IMG/VR virus record: IMGVR_UViG_3300035661_004723
Location: 1-39,575 of that record
Reading direction: 5' to 3' (one strand)
DNA length: 39,575 bases
From: a virus
Within the stretch, counting starts at the first letter, position 1. Each line of letters begins with the position of its first letter. A model generated the notes under the pieces. That model did no database searches. It saw only the letters and a program-made list of their open reading frames with translations, and was not told the origin of the DNA. This document shows positions 23,256-31,093 of the stretch, one piece after another. The position numbers were made by a program, and so were the translations under genes.

Positions 23256-24742
23256 GAAAGTGCATCCTGATTTGGTTGAGATATTTGCTCGCCAGTGACA
23301 GCGGGCGGTTCGGTGTAGACATCGTTCTCCGCGCGCCTGGCGGCATCGGCGCGGGCAGCTTTCAATTCCTCGGCCGGATCAATCTCAAGCCCGAGCTGCC
23401 CGGCGACCATGGCAATCAGCTTGACGCCGGTCTCTTCCGACATCACGCCACCAGCGACCGCCTGCGTGACAGCAACGACCACCTGTTGCAGAGCAGCGGT
23501 GTACTTCGAGGTATCGCGTGCGGTCAGTTCGGGGAACACAGCCCTGGGTTTGAAACTCGGCATCTTGCGCAGCCCAACGACCTCGCTAGAGATCGCCAGC
23601 AAGCGTTGCTCGATGACATAGGAGGCGACGGCCTCAAGGATTGCCTTCCAGAGCCGCTGGCGCTGAGAAAACACCTTGAAGGTCGGCTCGCCCATGGAGC
23701 TGGCTGTCGCGAGATTGACGTCATCGGCACCGCCGAACCAATGGGTTGGCACCGTGTTGCCACCCAGCACATGCTTTCGGATGGCATCCAGAATGGTGGT
23801 GGCATCCAGCGAACTGAGATCCGGTGTCTGCGTCTCCCAGACCTCATTATCGTTATGCACGCGAACTGACATCGGCTCCGGCGGCGTGATCTCGGTCGCG
23901 CGCTGCTTGACCTCATCGGCCGTGGCGTTCTTCAACGTCACATCCCACGAGACCTGGCGCAGCAGATCGGCCCTGTCACCTTCGCCAAACAGCAGCTGCT
24001 CATACTGGTCTGCCGGATCGATCGCTGACAGAACATCCGACCGACCGCGCCGGCCGGTGCTCAGATCGTTGACGCGAAAAAAGAAGCAATCGCCGGCAGT
24101 CATGCCGCGTCGTTGATTGATGGCACCCTGTCCGAACAGATCTTCGTCACGGCCGTCATAGATGATGCGATAGACCTTTTTGTGACCAGACCGGTTTTCG
24201 ACGACGACGCCGATCGGCGTTTCAACATTGTCCGGGTCGGTGATGACATTGATGATGGCGGACGGGTCGACCTTGCCAAGGCGAACATGGCCCGTCAGCT
24301 CTTTGACGAAGACCGGAAGGCAGATTTCGCCGAAGAGCGACAACTCGCGGACATGCTTTTCCAGCTTGAGGTCAAGACGGTTGATCGGATCAAGCCAGAA
24401 CTCGTCAAGCCATTCCTGCGCCTGTGGATCATCAACAGCGAGCGTGACGCCCTCGCCAAGCAGGAACGCAACAGGCAGTTCGACCAGTCGATTGGTGAGA
24501 CGATTGGATTCCCATTGATAGGCGGCCAGCTCTTGCATGCGATGCTGAGAGATGGGCGTCAGATCGCGGCGGCGGCGACTTCCTGTTAATGGCCGCCAAT
24601 CGTCCTCGTCAGGGTCGATCGTTGTCCCGTAACTTTCGGTGATGCGAACCGGCGCTGTCTTCGCAATAGCTGGCTCCTGACGTTCCGGCACCTCTTCCCC
24701 TGACGAAAGCAGAGCATCCAAGACGCGGCGAAAGCGGGACAT
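23252..24742 (-). CDS. Portal protein
   Basis: 496-aa portal, the ring at one capsid vertex through which DNA enters and leaves. Visible features: the N-terminal LTPISQHRMQELAAYQWESNRLTNRLVELPVAF, the acidic WLDEFWLDPINRLDLKLEKHVRELSLFGEICLPVFV core, and the C-terminal GNTVPTHWFGGADDVNLATASSMGEPT stretch that is a hallmark of portal clips. It does not look like the Mu gp29 (DUF935) portal, so the head module seems to come from another phage type. It follows the terminase directly (TAATG overlap). Confidence 0.88.
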   Translation of the reverse strand: MSRFRRVLDALLSSGEEVPERQEPAIAKTAPVRITESYGTTIDPDEDDWRPLTGSRRRRDLTPISQHRMQELAAYQWESNRLTNRLVELPVAFLLGEGVTLAVDDPQAQEWLDEFWLDPINRLDLKLEKHVRELSLFGEICLPVFVKELTGHVRLGKVDPSAIINVITDPDNVETPIGVVVENRSGHKKVYRIIYDGRDEDLFGQGAINQRRGMTAGDCFFFRVNDLSTGRRGRSDVLSAIDPADQYEQLLFGEGDRADLLRQVSWDVTLKNATADEVKQRATEITPPEPMSVRVHNDNEVWETQTPDLSSLDATTILDAIRKHVLGGNTVPTHWFGGADDVNLATASSMGEPTFKVFSQRQRLWKAILEAVASYVIEQRLLAISSEVVGLRKMPSFKPRAVFPELTARDTSKYTAALQQVVVAVTQAVAGGVMSEETGVKLIAMVAGQLGLEIDPAEELKAARADAARRAENDVYTEPPAVTGEQISQPNQDALS

Positions 24743-26427
24743 TATCGTCTCCCATACATGCGGTTAGATTGGCGCCCATACATGGTGCCAGATGACGATC
24801 GGCGATTTGCAACGGTCGGCGCCACGGTAACCCCGGCCGCCATGGAGCCGCCTTGAGAAATGCTCCAGAGCATTTCGAGGCAGTCCAACCCGTCCTCGTG
24901 GCCGCCGATCAGCTCTGGGAAATGACGACGCTCGTCGAGCAGGGCTTTCAATGACGGGTGATAGCGGATTAGCCCGTTGCGATCATGTGGCTGGATGCTC
25001 TCGATGCGCAGGTTCTTGTCCGAGCTGGGGATGACCGGTATTGCCGGCACGGGGATATCGCGCGCGGCCGACTTCGCCACCAATTCCGTGCGAAAGAACT
25101 CCTGGAACTGCACGCTTTCAATCGCCCATTTAAGGCAGCGGTATTGCTCCTGGAATTTTATGATGTCTTCAATGATGAGGCTTGGCAGCCGCCGGCGAAT
25201 GGATGCCTCGATGACGTCAAGAATGCCTTTGTCGCGGATCTTGCCGCCAACCAGGATGGCGGAAGGATCACGCCCCTTGTTGAACTTCCCGAGACTTGGA
25301 TCACAAGCACCGTAAAACACCCATTCGTGACAGATCTCAACCCAGAATACCGGATCGGTCGAAAAGAGCGTGCCTTCGCTGCCTAGCGGATCGTTCTGCT
25401 GTTCTGCGTCGAACGCATCGCGGCCGATCTTGACCCGAAGTTTCATCAACAACAGCAGTGGCCTTACCTCTGGCCAACTGACCTTGGCGCCTTCTTCCAT
25501 CTCGGCGCAGTGCTCACGATAGAAATGATCCGCCGTATCAGGGCCGTCATTGCGGATGATCTCTTCCCAGCGGTCCCAGAGCGCCAAATTAACCGGCCAG
25601 TCGATGATCGAGGAAAGCCGCGTGTGCCGCCACATGGGGTTGCGCAGCTTTCGAGCCAGCACACTGTCATGATGTAGAATTGTCCCGACATAAATGATGT
25701 CGAGCGATCCATCTGCGGCGCCGACATTCATGACCGCCTTATCGACCCAGCCCTCGGTCTTGTCGCGCTGATCTGGCGACTTGACGTTTTCGTCGTTCTC
25801 GATGTCGTCAAGAATGAACAGGTCAGGTCGATGTGGCCCATGCCGGCGGCCACGCAATCGCTTGCCGCTACCGACACCCTCGACCTTGACGCCGGTCTTT
25901 GTGACGATCACGCCTTCTTTCCAGACCCGGCCCTGGCCACAGATCTCCGGGAAGTCGAGTGCCAGACGCGGATTGGCTTCAAGCTCTGCCTTGATCGCTT
26001 CGATCATCACAGCGGCCTGGTCAAAGGCGTCCATGCCGATGATGACATAATGCTTGCAGCGCCGGGCGACGGCCCAAAGCACGGCGAGTTGAGAGACGAA
26101 GGTTGACTTGGCTTCACCGCGCGGTGCGGCGATAGCGTCGTTCTGCCCCGAAGGCGCCGCAAAGATTTCCGGTATCCGCTTAAACAGGTGTCGATGCAGT
26201 GAGCTTGCCGATGGCGTCTTCAGGTAGTGTGGAAAATAGGTCTGGCAAAAGAACTCGTAGCCGGTAGCCGCATCCAGTGCCTTGGCGCGGCGCGCGGCAA
26301 TAGCGGTGGGGCTATCATCAAGGCCCGTGACCTCTGCCTCAATACGACGCCGCAGCTCTGCGGCCGTATCGGCCATGAGCTGTTTAAATTCACTCCTGGT
26401 GATCTTCCCTTTGATCTGGGTCGACAT
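24742..26427 (-). CDS. Terminase large subunit
   Basis: 561-aa packaging motor. The ATPase part has a Walker A-like PRGEAKST (102-109), the Walker B LFILDD followed by IEND (203-212), and a coupling motif in IIYVGTILHH. The C-terminal nuclease part begins near FYGACDPSLGKFNKGRDPSAILVGG, whose Asp residues would hold metal ions. It lies after the small subunit with a TGATG overlap and before the portal, the usual order. Mu-type replicative transposition implies headful packaging that starts near a phage end. Confidence 0.92.
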   Translation of the reverse strand: MSTQIKGKITRSEFKQLMADTAAELRRRIEAEVTGLDDSPTAIAARRAKALDAATGYEFFCQTYFPHYLKTPSASSLHRHLFKRIPEIFAAPSGQNDAIAAPRGEAKSTFVSQLAVLWAVARRCKHYVIIGMDAFDQAAVMIEAIKAELEANPRLALDFPEICGQGRVWKEGVIVTKTGVKVEGVGSGKRLRGRRHGPHRPDLFILDDIENDENVKSPDQRDKTEGWVDKAVMNVGAADGSLDIIYVGTILHHDSVLARKLRNPMWRHTRLSSIIDWPVNLALWDRWEEIIRNDGPDTADHFYREHCAEMEEGAKVSWPEVRPLLLLMKLRVKIGRDAFDAEQQNDPLGSEGTLFSTDPVFWVEICHEWVFYGACDPSLGKFNKGRDPSAILVGGKIRDKGILDVIEASIRRRLPSLIIEDIIKFQEQYRCLKWAIESVQFQEFFRTELVAKSAARDIPVPAIPVIPSSDKNLRIESIQPHDRNGLIRYHPSLKALLDERRHFPELIGGHEDGLDCLEMLWSISQGGSMAAGVTVAPTVANRRSSSGTMYGRQSNRMYGRR

Positions 26428-26927
26428 CAGCCGTAATCCCTGGCGAGTTCGGCCGCGAACGGCTCGATCACCTCAAGCAATGGTTCAGCAAGGTGCGGAT
26501 GCGACTGCGTCACGAACTTGGCGAAACGCTGCATCACGTCTGTGGCAATCGACAGGCGCGACAGTTCGGGGCTCGCCTTGCCAACAGCCGCCATGGTCTT
26601 GGTGAAAGCATCGGCCAGCCGCGACAAGATTTCAGCCTTGGCGAGCGGCTTAATCGCGGCATCCGCCTTGACGCCTTCGACGGTTGCCTGATGCAAGGCC
26701 AGATAATCTTCCAGGATCATCTGGGCAATCAGCTGGGTGCCATCACCGGACATGCGCGCGGCCGACCTTGCGCGCTCCCAGTCATCGCCATCGGCTTCCG
26801 CCTTGGACTTCCAGCGCCGCACCGTGGCGATGCCGATCTCGAAGCGATCGGCAATCGTGTCCAGGCCTTGCCGGTCGTAGACATAGGCCGCGCGGACTTT
26901 GGCAACGATTTCTTGAGCGTGCGCCAT
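26427..26927 (-). CDS. DUF1804 protein, probable terminase small subunit (Mu gp27-like)
   Basis: 166-aa protein. The N-terminal helix-turn-helix (AYVYDRQGLDTIADRFEIGIATVRRWKSKAEADGDDW, residues about 14-50) is the DUF1804 hallmark, with the rest helical. In Mu-like phages DUF1804 proteins sit just before the large terminase and are thought to recognise the packaging start; the HTH fits DNA binding. The next gene start overlaps its stop. Confidence 0.88.
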   Translation of the reverse strand: MAHAQEIVAKVRAAYVYDRQGLDTIADRFEIGIATVRRWKSKAEADGDDWERARSAARMSGDGTQLIAQMILEDYLALHQATVEGVKADAAIKPLAKAEILSRLADAFTKTMAAVGKASPELSRLSIATDVMQRFAKFVTQSHPHLAEPLLEVIEPFAAELARDYG

Positions 26928-26929
26928 GG

Positions 26930-27289
26930 TCAGCGCTTCAGTTCTTCAAGCGCTATTGAGAGTGCCTGACGCGCGACGCCGGCAGTGATGTTCGGTCGCT
27001 TCACGCCAGGATGATCGCGTTTGCCTTCGGCCACCCAGCCGCCGGCCTCTGTCAGAACGCCGACGATCGAACCGCTCTTCACCTCGCCGACAATCAGCTC
27101 TTGCTCATTGAGCCAGATCAATTCGGAGCGGACCTGCTGCCGATCCGCCATGATGTGAACGGCATTGACCAGGTCAACGATCAGGCTTTCATGCGCGCAC
27201 CGGCCGGGACAATCGAGAAGTGCTCGCAAGATAGCAATGCGCAGGTGCTGAACCCAGGCGTCCGCGACGGCGGCAGTTGTTCCGTTCAT
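26930..27289 (-). CDS. Mu gp26-like protein (VpaChn25_0724 family)
   Basis: 119-aa protein with a winged-helix-like core: LRIAILRALLDCPGRCAHESLIVDLVNAV, then VRSELIWLNEQELIVGEVKSGSIVGVLTEAGGWVAEG, ending AVGVARQAL-type helix. This pattern is found in Mu-like phages between the DUF2730 and DUF1804 genes, as here. The function is unknown; the winged helix suggests DNA binding, perhaps in packaging or late control. It is coupled to its upstream neighbour by an ATGA overlap. Confidence 0.82.
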   Translation of the reverse strand: MNGTTAAVADAWVQHLRIAILRALLDCPGRCAHESLIVDLVNAVHIMADRQQVRSELIWLNEQELIVGEVKSGSIVGVLTEAGGWVAEGKRDHPGVKRPNITAGVARQALSIALEELKR

Positions 27290-27705
27290 CGCGACCTCGC
27301 TGCATCAACGAAAATCTGCTCGTGCCGCGTCACGACGGACTCCATCCTGGTCATCAGGCCCATGATGCTGCCGTACTCGGCACGGGCCAGCTTGATTTCC
27401 CCGACAGCTTCCGCGAGTTCGAGTTGAAGGCCATGAAGCTCGTCCTTGGTCGGCATCTGCTGAATGGCAAATTTCGCCGCACTCAATTCTTCCTGTAGCG
27501 AATGGAAGTCGTCTTTCTTGGGCATGTGCTCGATGACGAGTTCGAGCTTTTGCACGCGACTGGCGATGGCGGTCATTTCTTTGCCCCGGCTCTCATGATC
27601 AGCCTTGGTCGCAAAAGCCTTGCGCATCGACCAGGAAACCCAAAATACAAAGGCATTGACGATCAGTAGAAAGATCGTCGGACCGTAATCCTTTATGACC
27701 TCCAT
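27286..27705 (-). CDS. DUF2730 protein (Mu gp25-like), membrane-anchored coiled coil
   Basis: 139-aa protein from ATG 27705 (MEVIKDYGPTIFLLIVNAFVFWVSW). One N-terminal membrane segment (about 8-27) is followed by a long coiled coil (SRVQKLELVIEHMPKKDDFHSLQEELSAAK ... LHGLQLELAEAVGEI) with a repeated MPKKD/MPTKD motif. DUF2730 proteins are common in Mu-like phages between TraR and gp26 genes; their job is not known. The N-terminal membrane anchor and coiled coil recall spanin-like or lysis-control proteins. Confidence 0.83.
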   Translation of the reverse strand: MEVIKDYGPTIFLLIVNAFVFWVSWSMRKAFATKADHESRGKEMTAIASRVQKLELVIEHMPKKDDFHSLQEELSAAKFAIQQMPTKDELHGLQLELAEAVGEIKLARAEYGSIMGLMTRMESVVTRHEQIFVDAARSR

Positions 27706-27708
27706 CAA

Positions 27709-27915
27709 TCACGGCACCTTCTTTTCAAGCCGCCGCTGGCAGTCGATGCAGCGACGTGCCGCCGGATATGCCAAGCGGCGCTGTTGATCAATCGGCCCAC
27801 CACAACCGAGGCAATCGGTACGACCTTCTTCCTTGACGTGGGATACGACGTCGGCAATGGCGATTTCGGTCTGCTGGATCTGCAGCTGCTGTGCGTCGTC
27901 GATCTCGTCACTCAT
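27709..27915 (-). CDS. TraR/DksA-type C4 zinc finger protein
   Basis: 68-aa protein starting at 27915 (MSDEIDDAQQLQIQQTEIAIADVV), coupled by ATGA to the Rz1-like gene. The motif CLGCG ... CIDCQ is the C4 zinc finger of the TraR/DksA family. DksA relatives bind the secondary channel of RNA polymerase and alter promoter choice; short TraR forms do so without ppGpp. A TraR-like protein in this place is usual in Mu-like phages. It may shift host transcription in the lytic phase. Confidence 0.88.
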   Translation of the reverse strand: MSDEIDDAQQLQIQQTEIAIADVVSHVKEEGRTDCLGCGGPIDQQRRLAYPAARRCIDCQRRLEKKVP

Positions 27916-28139
27916 GAAACGCCTATTTGGTCCGCATAGTTGGTGATGCGCTTGAGCCAGTCCCAAAGAGCCGGATACTTGTCTTCGGGCAGCGTCTCCA
28001 ATTCCTTGCCAACGGCGGGGCCAGCCTTGGGAAATGGTGGCGCGTCGTATTGAACAGGGTCAGAGGCTGTTGTTGCGCATCCGCTGCAACACAGCATCCC
28101 GATCAGCGCGAGGCGCCGCAGCGACTTCAAGCTGCTCAT
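27912..28139 (-). CDS. Rz1-like outer-membrane spanin lipoprotein
   Basis: 75-aa lipoprotein. Signal LKSLRRLALIGMLCCSGC has a basic n-region, hydrophobic core and a lipobox-like end at C21 or nearby. The mature part is Pro-rich (VQYDAPPFPKAGPAVGK), as in o-spanins, which anchor in the outer membrane and join the inner-membrane Rz to fuse the two membranes during lysis. Its start lies inside the Rz-like gene in another frame, the classic overlapping pair. Lipobox is slightly unusual (Cys at -3). Confidence 0.78.
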   Translation of the reverse strand: MSSLKSLRRLALIGMLCCSGCATTASDPVQYDAPPFPKAGPAVGKELETLPEDKYPALWDWLKRITNYADQIGVS

Positions 28140-28266
28140 CCTTCACCTTCACCTCTGCTTGGAGTTGATCGATCTTGGCATCCTGCCGGCCGGCTTCTCT
28201 CGCCGCCGTCGGACCGGCCAGGGTTTGGACGATCCACAGGAGGATCTTGAGAAGCCAGGCCGGCAT
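28060..28266 (-). CDS. Rz-like inner-membrane spanin
   Basis: 68-aa protein with an N-terminal membrane segment (MPAWLLKILLWIVQTLAG) and then a charged coiled coil (REAGRQDAKIDQLQAEVKVKDEQLEVAA). It matches the i-spanin layout. It overlaps the Rz1-like gene by 80 nt in a different frame and follows the holin-like gene. It is much shorter than lambda Rz (153 aa), but short i-spanins are common in Mu-like phages. Confidence 0.75.
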   Translation of the reverse strand: MPAWLLKILLWIVQTLAGPTAAREAGRQDAKIDQLQAEVKVKDEQLEVAAAPRADRDAVLQRMRNNSL

Positions 28267-28271
28267 GATCC

Positions 28272-28916
28272 TCAGGCTCCGACCGACGAAGTCGCGGCCG
28301 ACGTTGCGGCGGTCCCGGTGCCGGTGGCGGTGGCCTGAACGCCAAGGAACTTGCCAAGACGCGCCTCGATCAATTGCTCAAGGTGCTCCTGGTCCAACCC
28401 GAAATGCGCCAGCGCGTCGGGCACGCGATCAATCAGGTAGTTGGTCGCATGGGCGATTGTCTCATTATGGACGTCGATTTTGAGGTTATTGGCGGCAGCC
28501 TTCTGGACCTGCACGGTCGCATAGGAAATCGCCTTGTCGATCGCCGGATCGAGATAACTCCGGGTGACATTGTCGAGATCGATGCCGGTCTTGGCCGTCA
28601 GAAATTTGGTCAGTGCCCTGACGCCGAAATGAGCAGCCGATGCCAGCACGGCCGCAGCGATGCCAGACAACGTCAGGATGATGTTGCCGAGATTGATGTC
28701 AGTCGAAGGCAGGGCGGCGGTGATTCCGTCATCGGCAAAGGCGACCATTGGGAACAGCAAGCTGGCCGTTACAGCGGCGGCCGCAAATAGGATGTTGGCA
28801 ACCAGGCCACGGCGACGCGGCGACAGGAAACCAAAAAGGCGATCAGTGATGGGTGTCGCCAGAATGGCGATCCCGAATAACCCGGCCAGCGTCAGGACGC
28901 TTAAAAGCTTGTACAT
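28272..28916 (-). CDS. Holin-like membrane protein
   Basis: 214-aa protein from ATG 28916 (MYKLLSVLTLAGLFGIAILATPI). About three membrane segments: 4-21, about 34-57 (LVANILFAAAAVTASLLFPMVAFA) and about 75-97 (IILTLSGIAAAVLASAAHFG). The C-terminal part (KFLTAKTGIDLDNVTRSYLDPAIDKAISYA ...) is soluble, with a pattern seen in LL-H-type phage holins. It lies between endolysin and spanins, so holin function is likely. It would form the membrane hole that releases the lysin. Confidence 0.75.
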   Translation of the reverse strand: MYKLLSVLTLAGLFGIAILATPITDRLFGFLSPRRRGLVANILFAAAAVTASLLFPMVAFADDGITAALPSTDINLGNIILTLSGIAAAVLASAAHFGVRALTKFLTAKTGIDLDNVTRSYLDPAIDKAISYATVQVQKAAANNLKIDVHNETIAHATNYLIDRVPDALAHFGLDQEHLEQLIEARLGKFLGVQATATGTGTAATSAATSSVGA

Positions 28917-28924
28917 GGTGTCTC

Positions 28925-29452
28925 CTAGAGATACGGCGCCACCAGGCGCTTGTAGTTGGCAATGAAATCTTCCTCGCGGCCGGCGCCTTGAGGTGTGTTG
29001 TAAACCCGCTTCCAAACGCGGGCATGGCCGGCAATGTCACCGGGTGTGGCCATCGGCACTGAGGAACGCCAATACTTGATACGGGCCATCGCGGTCGCGA
29101 ATGCCCAGTTGCTGGCAAGCTGCTCTTTCATCGCAGGGCGCGCGGCGAGCAACGTCATCACGCGATCGCAGAGCGCGCGGTTGTCAGCGAAGTGCAGGTA
29201 GTTGTCAAAATTGTCCTTGAGGCTCGGCTCTTCCATCTGGTAGGGGCCGATGCCTGGACCAAGCGTGTCATCGTTCGGACCGGTCACCTGGTCCAGATAC
29301 TCGAACTGGCTTTCTTGGGCGATGGTCCCAAGCAGCAGTTCGATGGATGCCGGGCTATTGAAGCCCGGCAATCCTTGGCCGACATAGTTGAGTGTCGGGA
29401 CGATGACAAAGTTCTTGAGTTGACGTATTTTCATCCAGCGATGATGTTTCAT
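28925..29452 (-). CDS. Endolysin-like muralytic enzyme (lysozyme-like)
   Basis: 175-aa protein from ATG 29452 (AGGG five bases upstream; ATG 29434 and GTG 29470 are alternatives). It has the transglycosylase/lysozyme layout: LLLGTIAQESQF with E47 as the likely catalytic acid, then PGIGPYQMEEPSLKD, typical of the substrate-binding loop. No signal peptide is seen, so it should depend on the holin. It leads the lysis cassette directly behind the Mor-type regulator. Confidence 0.82.
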   Translation of the reverse strand: MKHHRWMKIRQLKNFVIVPTLNYVGQGLPGFNSPASIELLLGTIAQESQFEYLDQVTGPNDDTLGPGIGPYQMEEPSLKDNFDNYLHFADNRALCDRVMTLLAARPAMKEQLASNWAFATAMARIKYWRSSVPMATPGDIAGHARVWKRVYNTPQGAGREEDFIANYKRLVAPYL

Positions 29453-29468
29453 CGCAGCCCTGACGGGC

Positions 29469-29488
29469 ACCCGGCACTTGTTCCGGGT
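29469..29488 (-). other. Inverted repeat between Mor-type gene and lysis cassette
   Basis: ACCCGG / CCGGGT arms of six bases with an 8-nt loop, overlapping the beginning of the endolysin region. This is where a Mor/C-activated late promoter would be expected. Could be an operator, a weak terminator or chance. Confidence 0.3.
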
Positions 29489-29494
29489 AGATAG

Positions 29495-29896
29495 TTAGTC
29501 CGCAGTCGTCTCGTTTGGCTTGGGGCTGAACATATCTATCTGTCGGCTGTCAGGTCTAGCGCCTTGTCTCACTTGCCGAACCCAGCGCGCCGAGACGCCA
29601 AAGAGTGCGGCCACTTCACTTGTCTTGCCATCGGCGCCGACGATCAGGCGCTTGCGATGGCGTGCCGACGCCAGGGTCGGCAGGAAGAGTTTGTCGCCGC
29701 CATAGCGCGCGCTGAGTTTGGATGCGGCGTCCATACCGACGATCTGCACTAGACGCGTCGCCGCATTTGGCTCCTTGGGCACATAGCAATAATCATGGCC
29801 GCGATAGGCATCGACCAAATTGAGTGTTGGACCGGTACCTATCAATTCGGCGATCTCGACCAGGCTGGCAGGCCAGCCACGCATGATGTCTGTCAT
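29495..29896 (-). CDS. mor: Mor/C family transcription activator
   Basis: 133-aa protein of the Mor family that activates middle or late phage promoters. Visible features: WPASLVEIAELIGTGPTLNLVDAYRGHDYCYVPKE (dimerisation part, residues 8-42) and a C-terminal helix-turn-helix TSEVAALFGVSARWVRQVRQG. Mu has two such proteins, Mor and C; I find only this one. It lies immediately upstream of the lysis and structural genes, coupled by ATGA to GemA, with GAGGG before its start. So it is probably the single switch to late transcription. Confidence 0.88.
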   Translation of the reverse strand: MTDIMRGWPASLVEIAELIGTGPTLNLVDAYRGHDYCYVPKEPNAATRLVQIVGMDAASKLSARYGGDKLFLPTLASARHRKRLIVGADGKTSEVAALFGVSARWVRQVRQGARPDSRQIDMFSPKPNETTAD

Positions 29897-30315
29897 GATG
29901 AAACCCTCTTTAACCAGGCTTTTAACGCTTCAATGACAACGGTCGATTGGTCGATATCCAGGAAGTCGGGATCGACCTCGACATTCTCTTGATTGGGATG
30001 GATCAGCCGTCCGCAGAAAGCCCGCAAGGCTTGCTTGCTGGGGTTCCGCAGGGCGCCGGCAGTCTCAAGGTTCTTCCAGAGCGCATGAATCAGCCGCGCC
30101 GTCTTTGACCTGGCGCGTTTCGGCTGATCCTTGAAGGCGCCAAGCGATTTCATGTGTTCCAAGACCGCCCGGCGCTGTGCCGAATTCAGGTCAGCGGCCG
30201 ATTGCTTGCCGGTGCGCGTCGATAACATCGCGCGATAGGTGGCATCATCTAGACCGAGTTCCTTCTGACCAATCTTGATCTTGGCAATTTCCTGATTGCG
30301 GTGCTGGTCGGTCAT
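29893..30315 (-). CDS. gemA: GemA-like regulatory protein (Mu gp16 / DUF1018)
   Basis: 140-aa protein from ATG 30315 with GAGG six bases upstream. The pattern IAKIKIGQKELGLDDATYRAMLSTRTGKQSAADLN, then RRAVLEHMKSLGAF, is the DUF1018 signature of Mu GemA. GemA alters host gene expression and DNA topology during Mu growth. It lies before the Mor gene, as in Mu. A helical C-terminus (RLIHALWKNLETAGALRNPSKQALRAF) follows the family. Confidence 0.9.
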   Translation of the reverse strand: MTDQHRNQEIAKIKIGQKELGLDDATYRAMLSTRTGKQSAADLNSAQRRAVLEHMKSLGAFKDQPKRARSKTARLIHALWKNLETAGALRNPSKQALRAFCGRLIHPNQENVEVDPDFLDIDQSTVVIEALKAWLKRVSS

Positions 30316-30323
30316 GTCTGGCC

Positions 30324-30611
30324 TCAATGAGTGCGGCTGATGGCCGTCTGGTTAAAATGTGCTGCCAGCTCGGCATTGCTGATGCCCAGATCGACGATGG
30401 CCGCACACACCGCGTCGAAGGCGGCCATGGCGGTATCGCTGTCGATCGCTTCGCCAGCCGGCAGCGGGTTGCCGACTAGCGCGGCCAGGCCGCGAATGAC
30501 ATAAGCGCGTGCCTTTTCGCGCTCTGTCGTCGTCAGGGCCGATCGGCGAGCCATGACGACTTGGAGGAAGCAGGCAAGGTCAAGTGATGCAACGATCGTG
30601 GGGGCGGTCAT
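30324..30611 (-). CDS. Small helical phage protein, unknown
   Basis: 95-aa protein, mostly alpha-helical, MTAPTIVASLDLACFLQVVMARRSALTTTEREKARAYVIRGL. No known domain that I can identify. It is coupled to the upstream 68-aa gene by a four-base overlap and precedes GemA by eight bases, so it is part of the middle operon. Coding potential is good because the sequence has normal composition and tight spacing. Confidence 0.65.
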   Translation of the reverse strand: MTAPTIVASLDLACFLQVVMARRSALTTTEREKARAYVIRGLAALVGNPLPAGEAIDSDTAMAAFDAVCAAIVDLGISNAELAAHFNQTAISRTH

Positions 30612-30814
30612 GGTTGGCTCACCTCATACTCAGCGAAATTGCGGTTCCAGTCGTAATAGGTGATGGCGAATGCGAACAGCTTCGGCGTTAGAAGCGTCAC
30701 CATCCAGTTGTCGACAATCACGATCTTGCATACGACGCCATTGATATTGATTGTCGACCCTGGCTTTGGATCTAGCGCGTACCTTCGGCCAGGCTGGATA
30801 TCGCAGTTAATCAC
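30608..30814 (-). CDS. Small beta-rich phage protein, unknown
   Basis: 68-aa protein starting with GTG at 30814 (MINCDIQPGRRYALDPKPG). The pattern GRRYALDPKPGSTININGVVCKIVIVDNWMVTLLT suggests a compact beta fold of the SH3 or OB type. No family recognised. The Shine-Dalgarno is weak. It ends four bases into the next gene (ATGA). Confidence 0.6.
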   Translation of the reverse strand: MINCDIQPGRRYALDPKPGSTININGVVCKIVIVDNWMVTLLTPKLFAFAITYYDWNRNFAEYEVSQP

Positions 30815-30823
30815 GGCCGCCGC

Positions 30824-31093
30824 TTATGCCGGCTGCATTGCCCCGAGGAGCGCGCTGCGTTCCTTGGGACCATCGGCCAGCTTCACGCGATCGACGACGC
30901 GGCCGGTCAGCATCTCGAAGGCCGCAGCTGCACCCTCGATCGCGAAATATGCCAATCGATTGTTCGCGTCATAAGTTGGTGCGCCGCGCGGGAAGTCAGC
31001 AACGCTGATCAGTTTAATCCGGCCTTCGGCAACCATCTTCCGGGCTTCGGATGCGGTCACGGGGCAAAAGACGCTGCGGATGATTGTCGTCAT
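30824..31093 (-). CDS. Small phage protein, unknown
   Basis: 89-aa protein from ATG 31093 (MTTIIRSVFCPVTASEARKMV), four bases overlapping the stop of the DUF550 gene. The rest is YDANNRLAYFAIEGAAAAFEMLTGRVVDRVKLADGPKER. It contains no known motif I can name. Co-expression with the nucleotide pyrophosphohydrolase is suggested by the overlap. Confidence 0.65.
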   Translation of the reverse strand: MTTIIRSVFCPVTASEARKMVAEGRIKLISVADFPRGAPTYDANNRLAYFAIEGAAAAFEMLTGRVVDRVKLADGPKERSALLGAMQPA

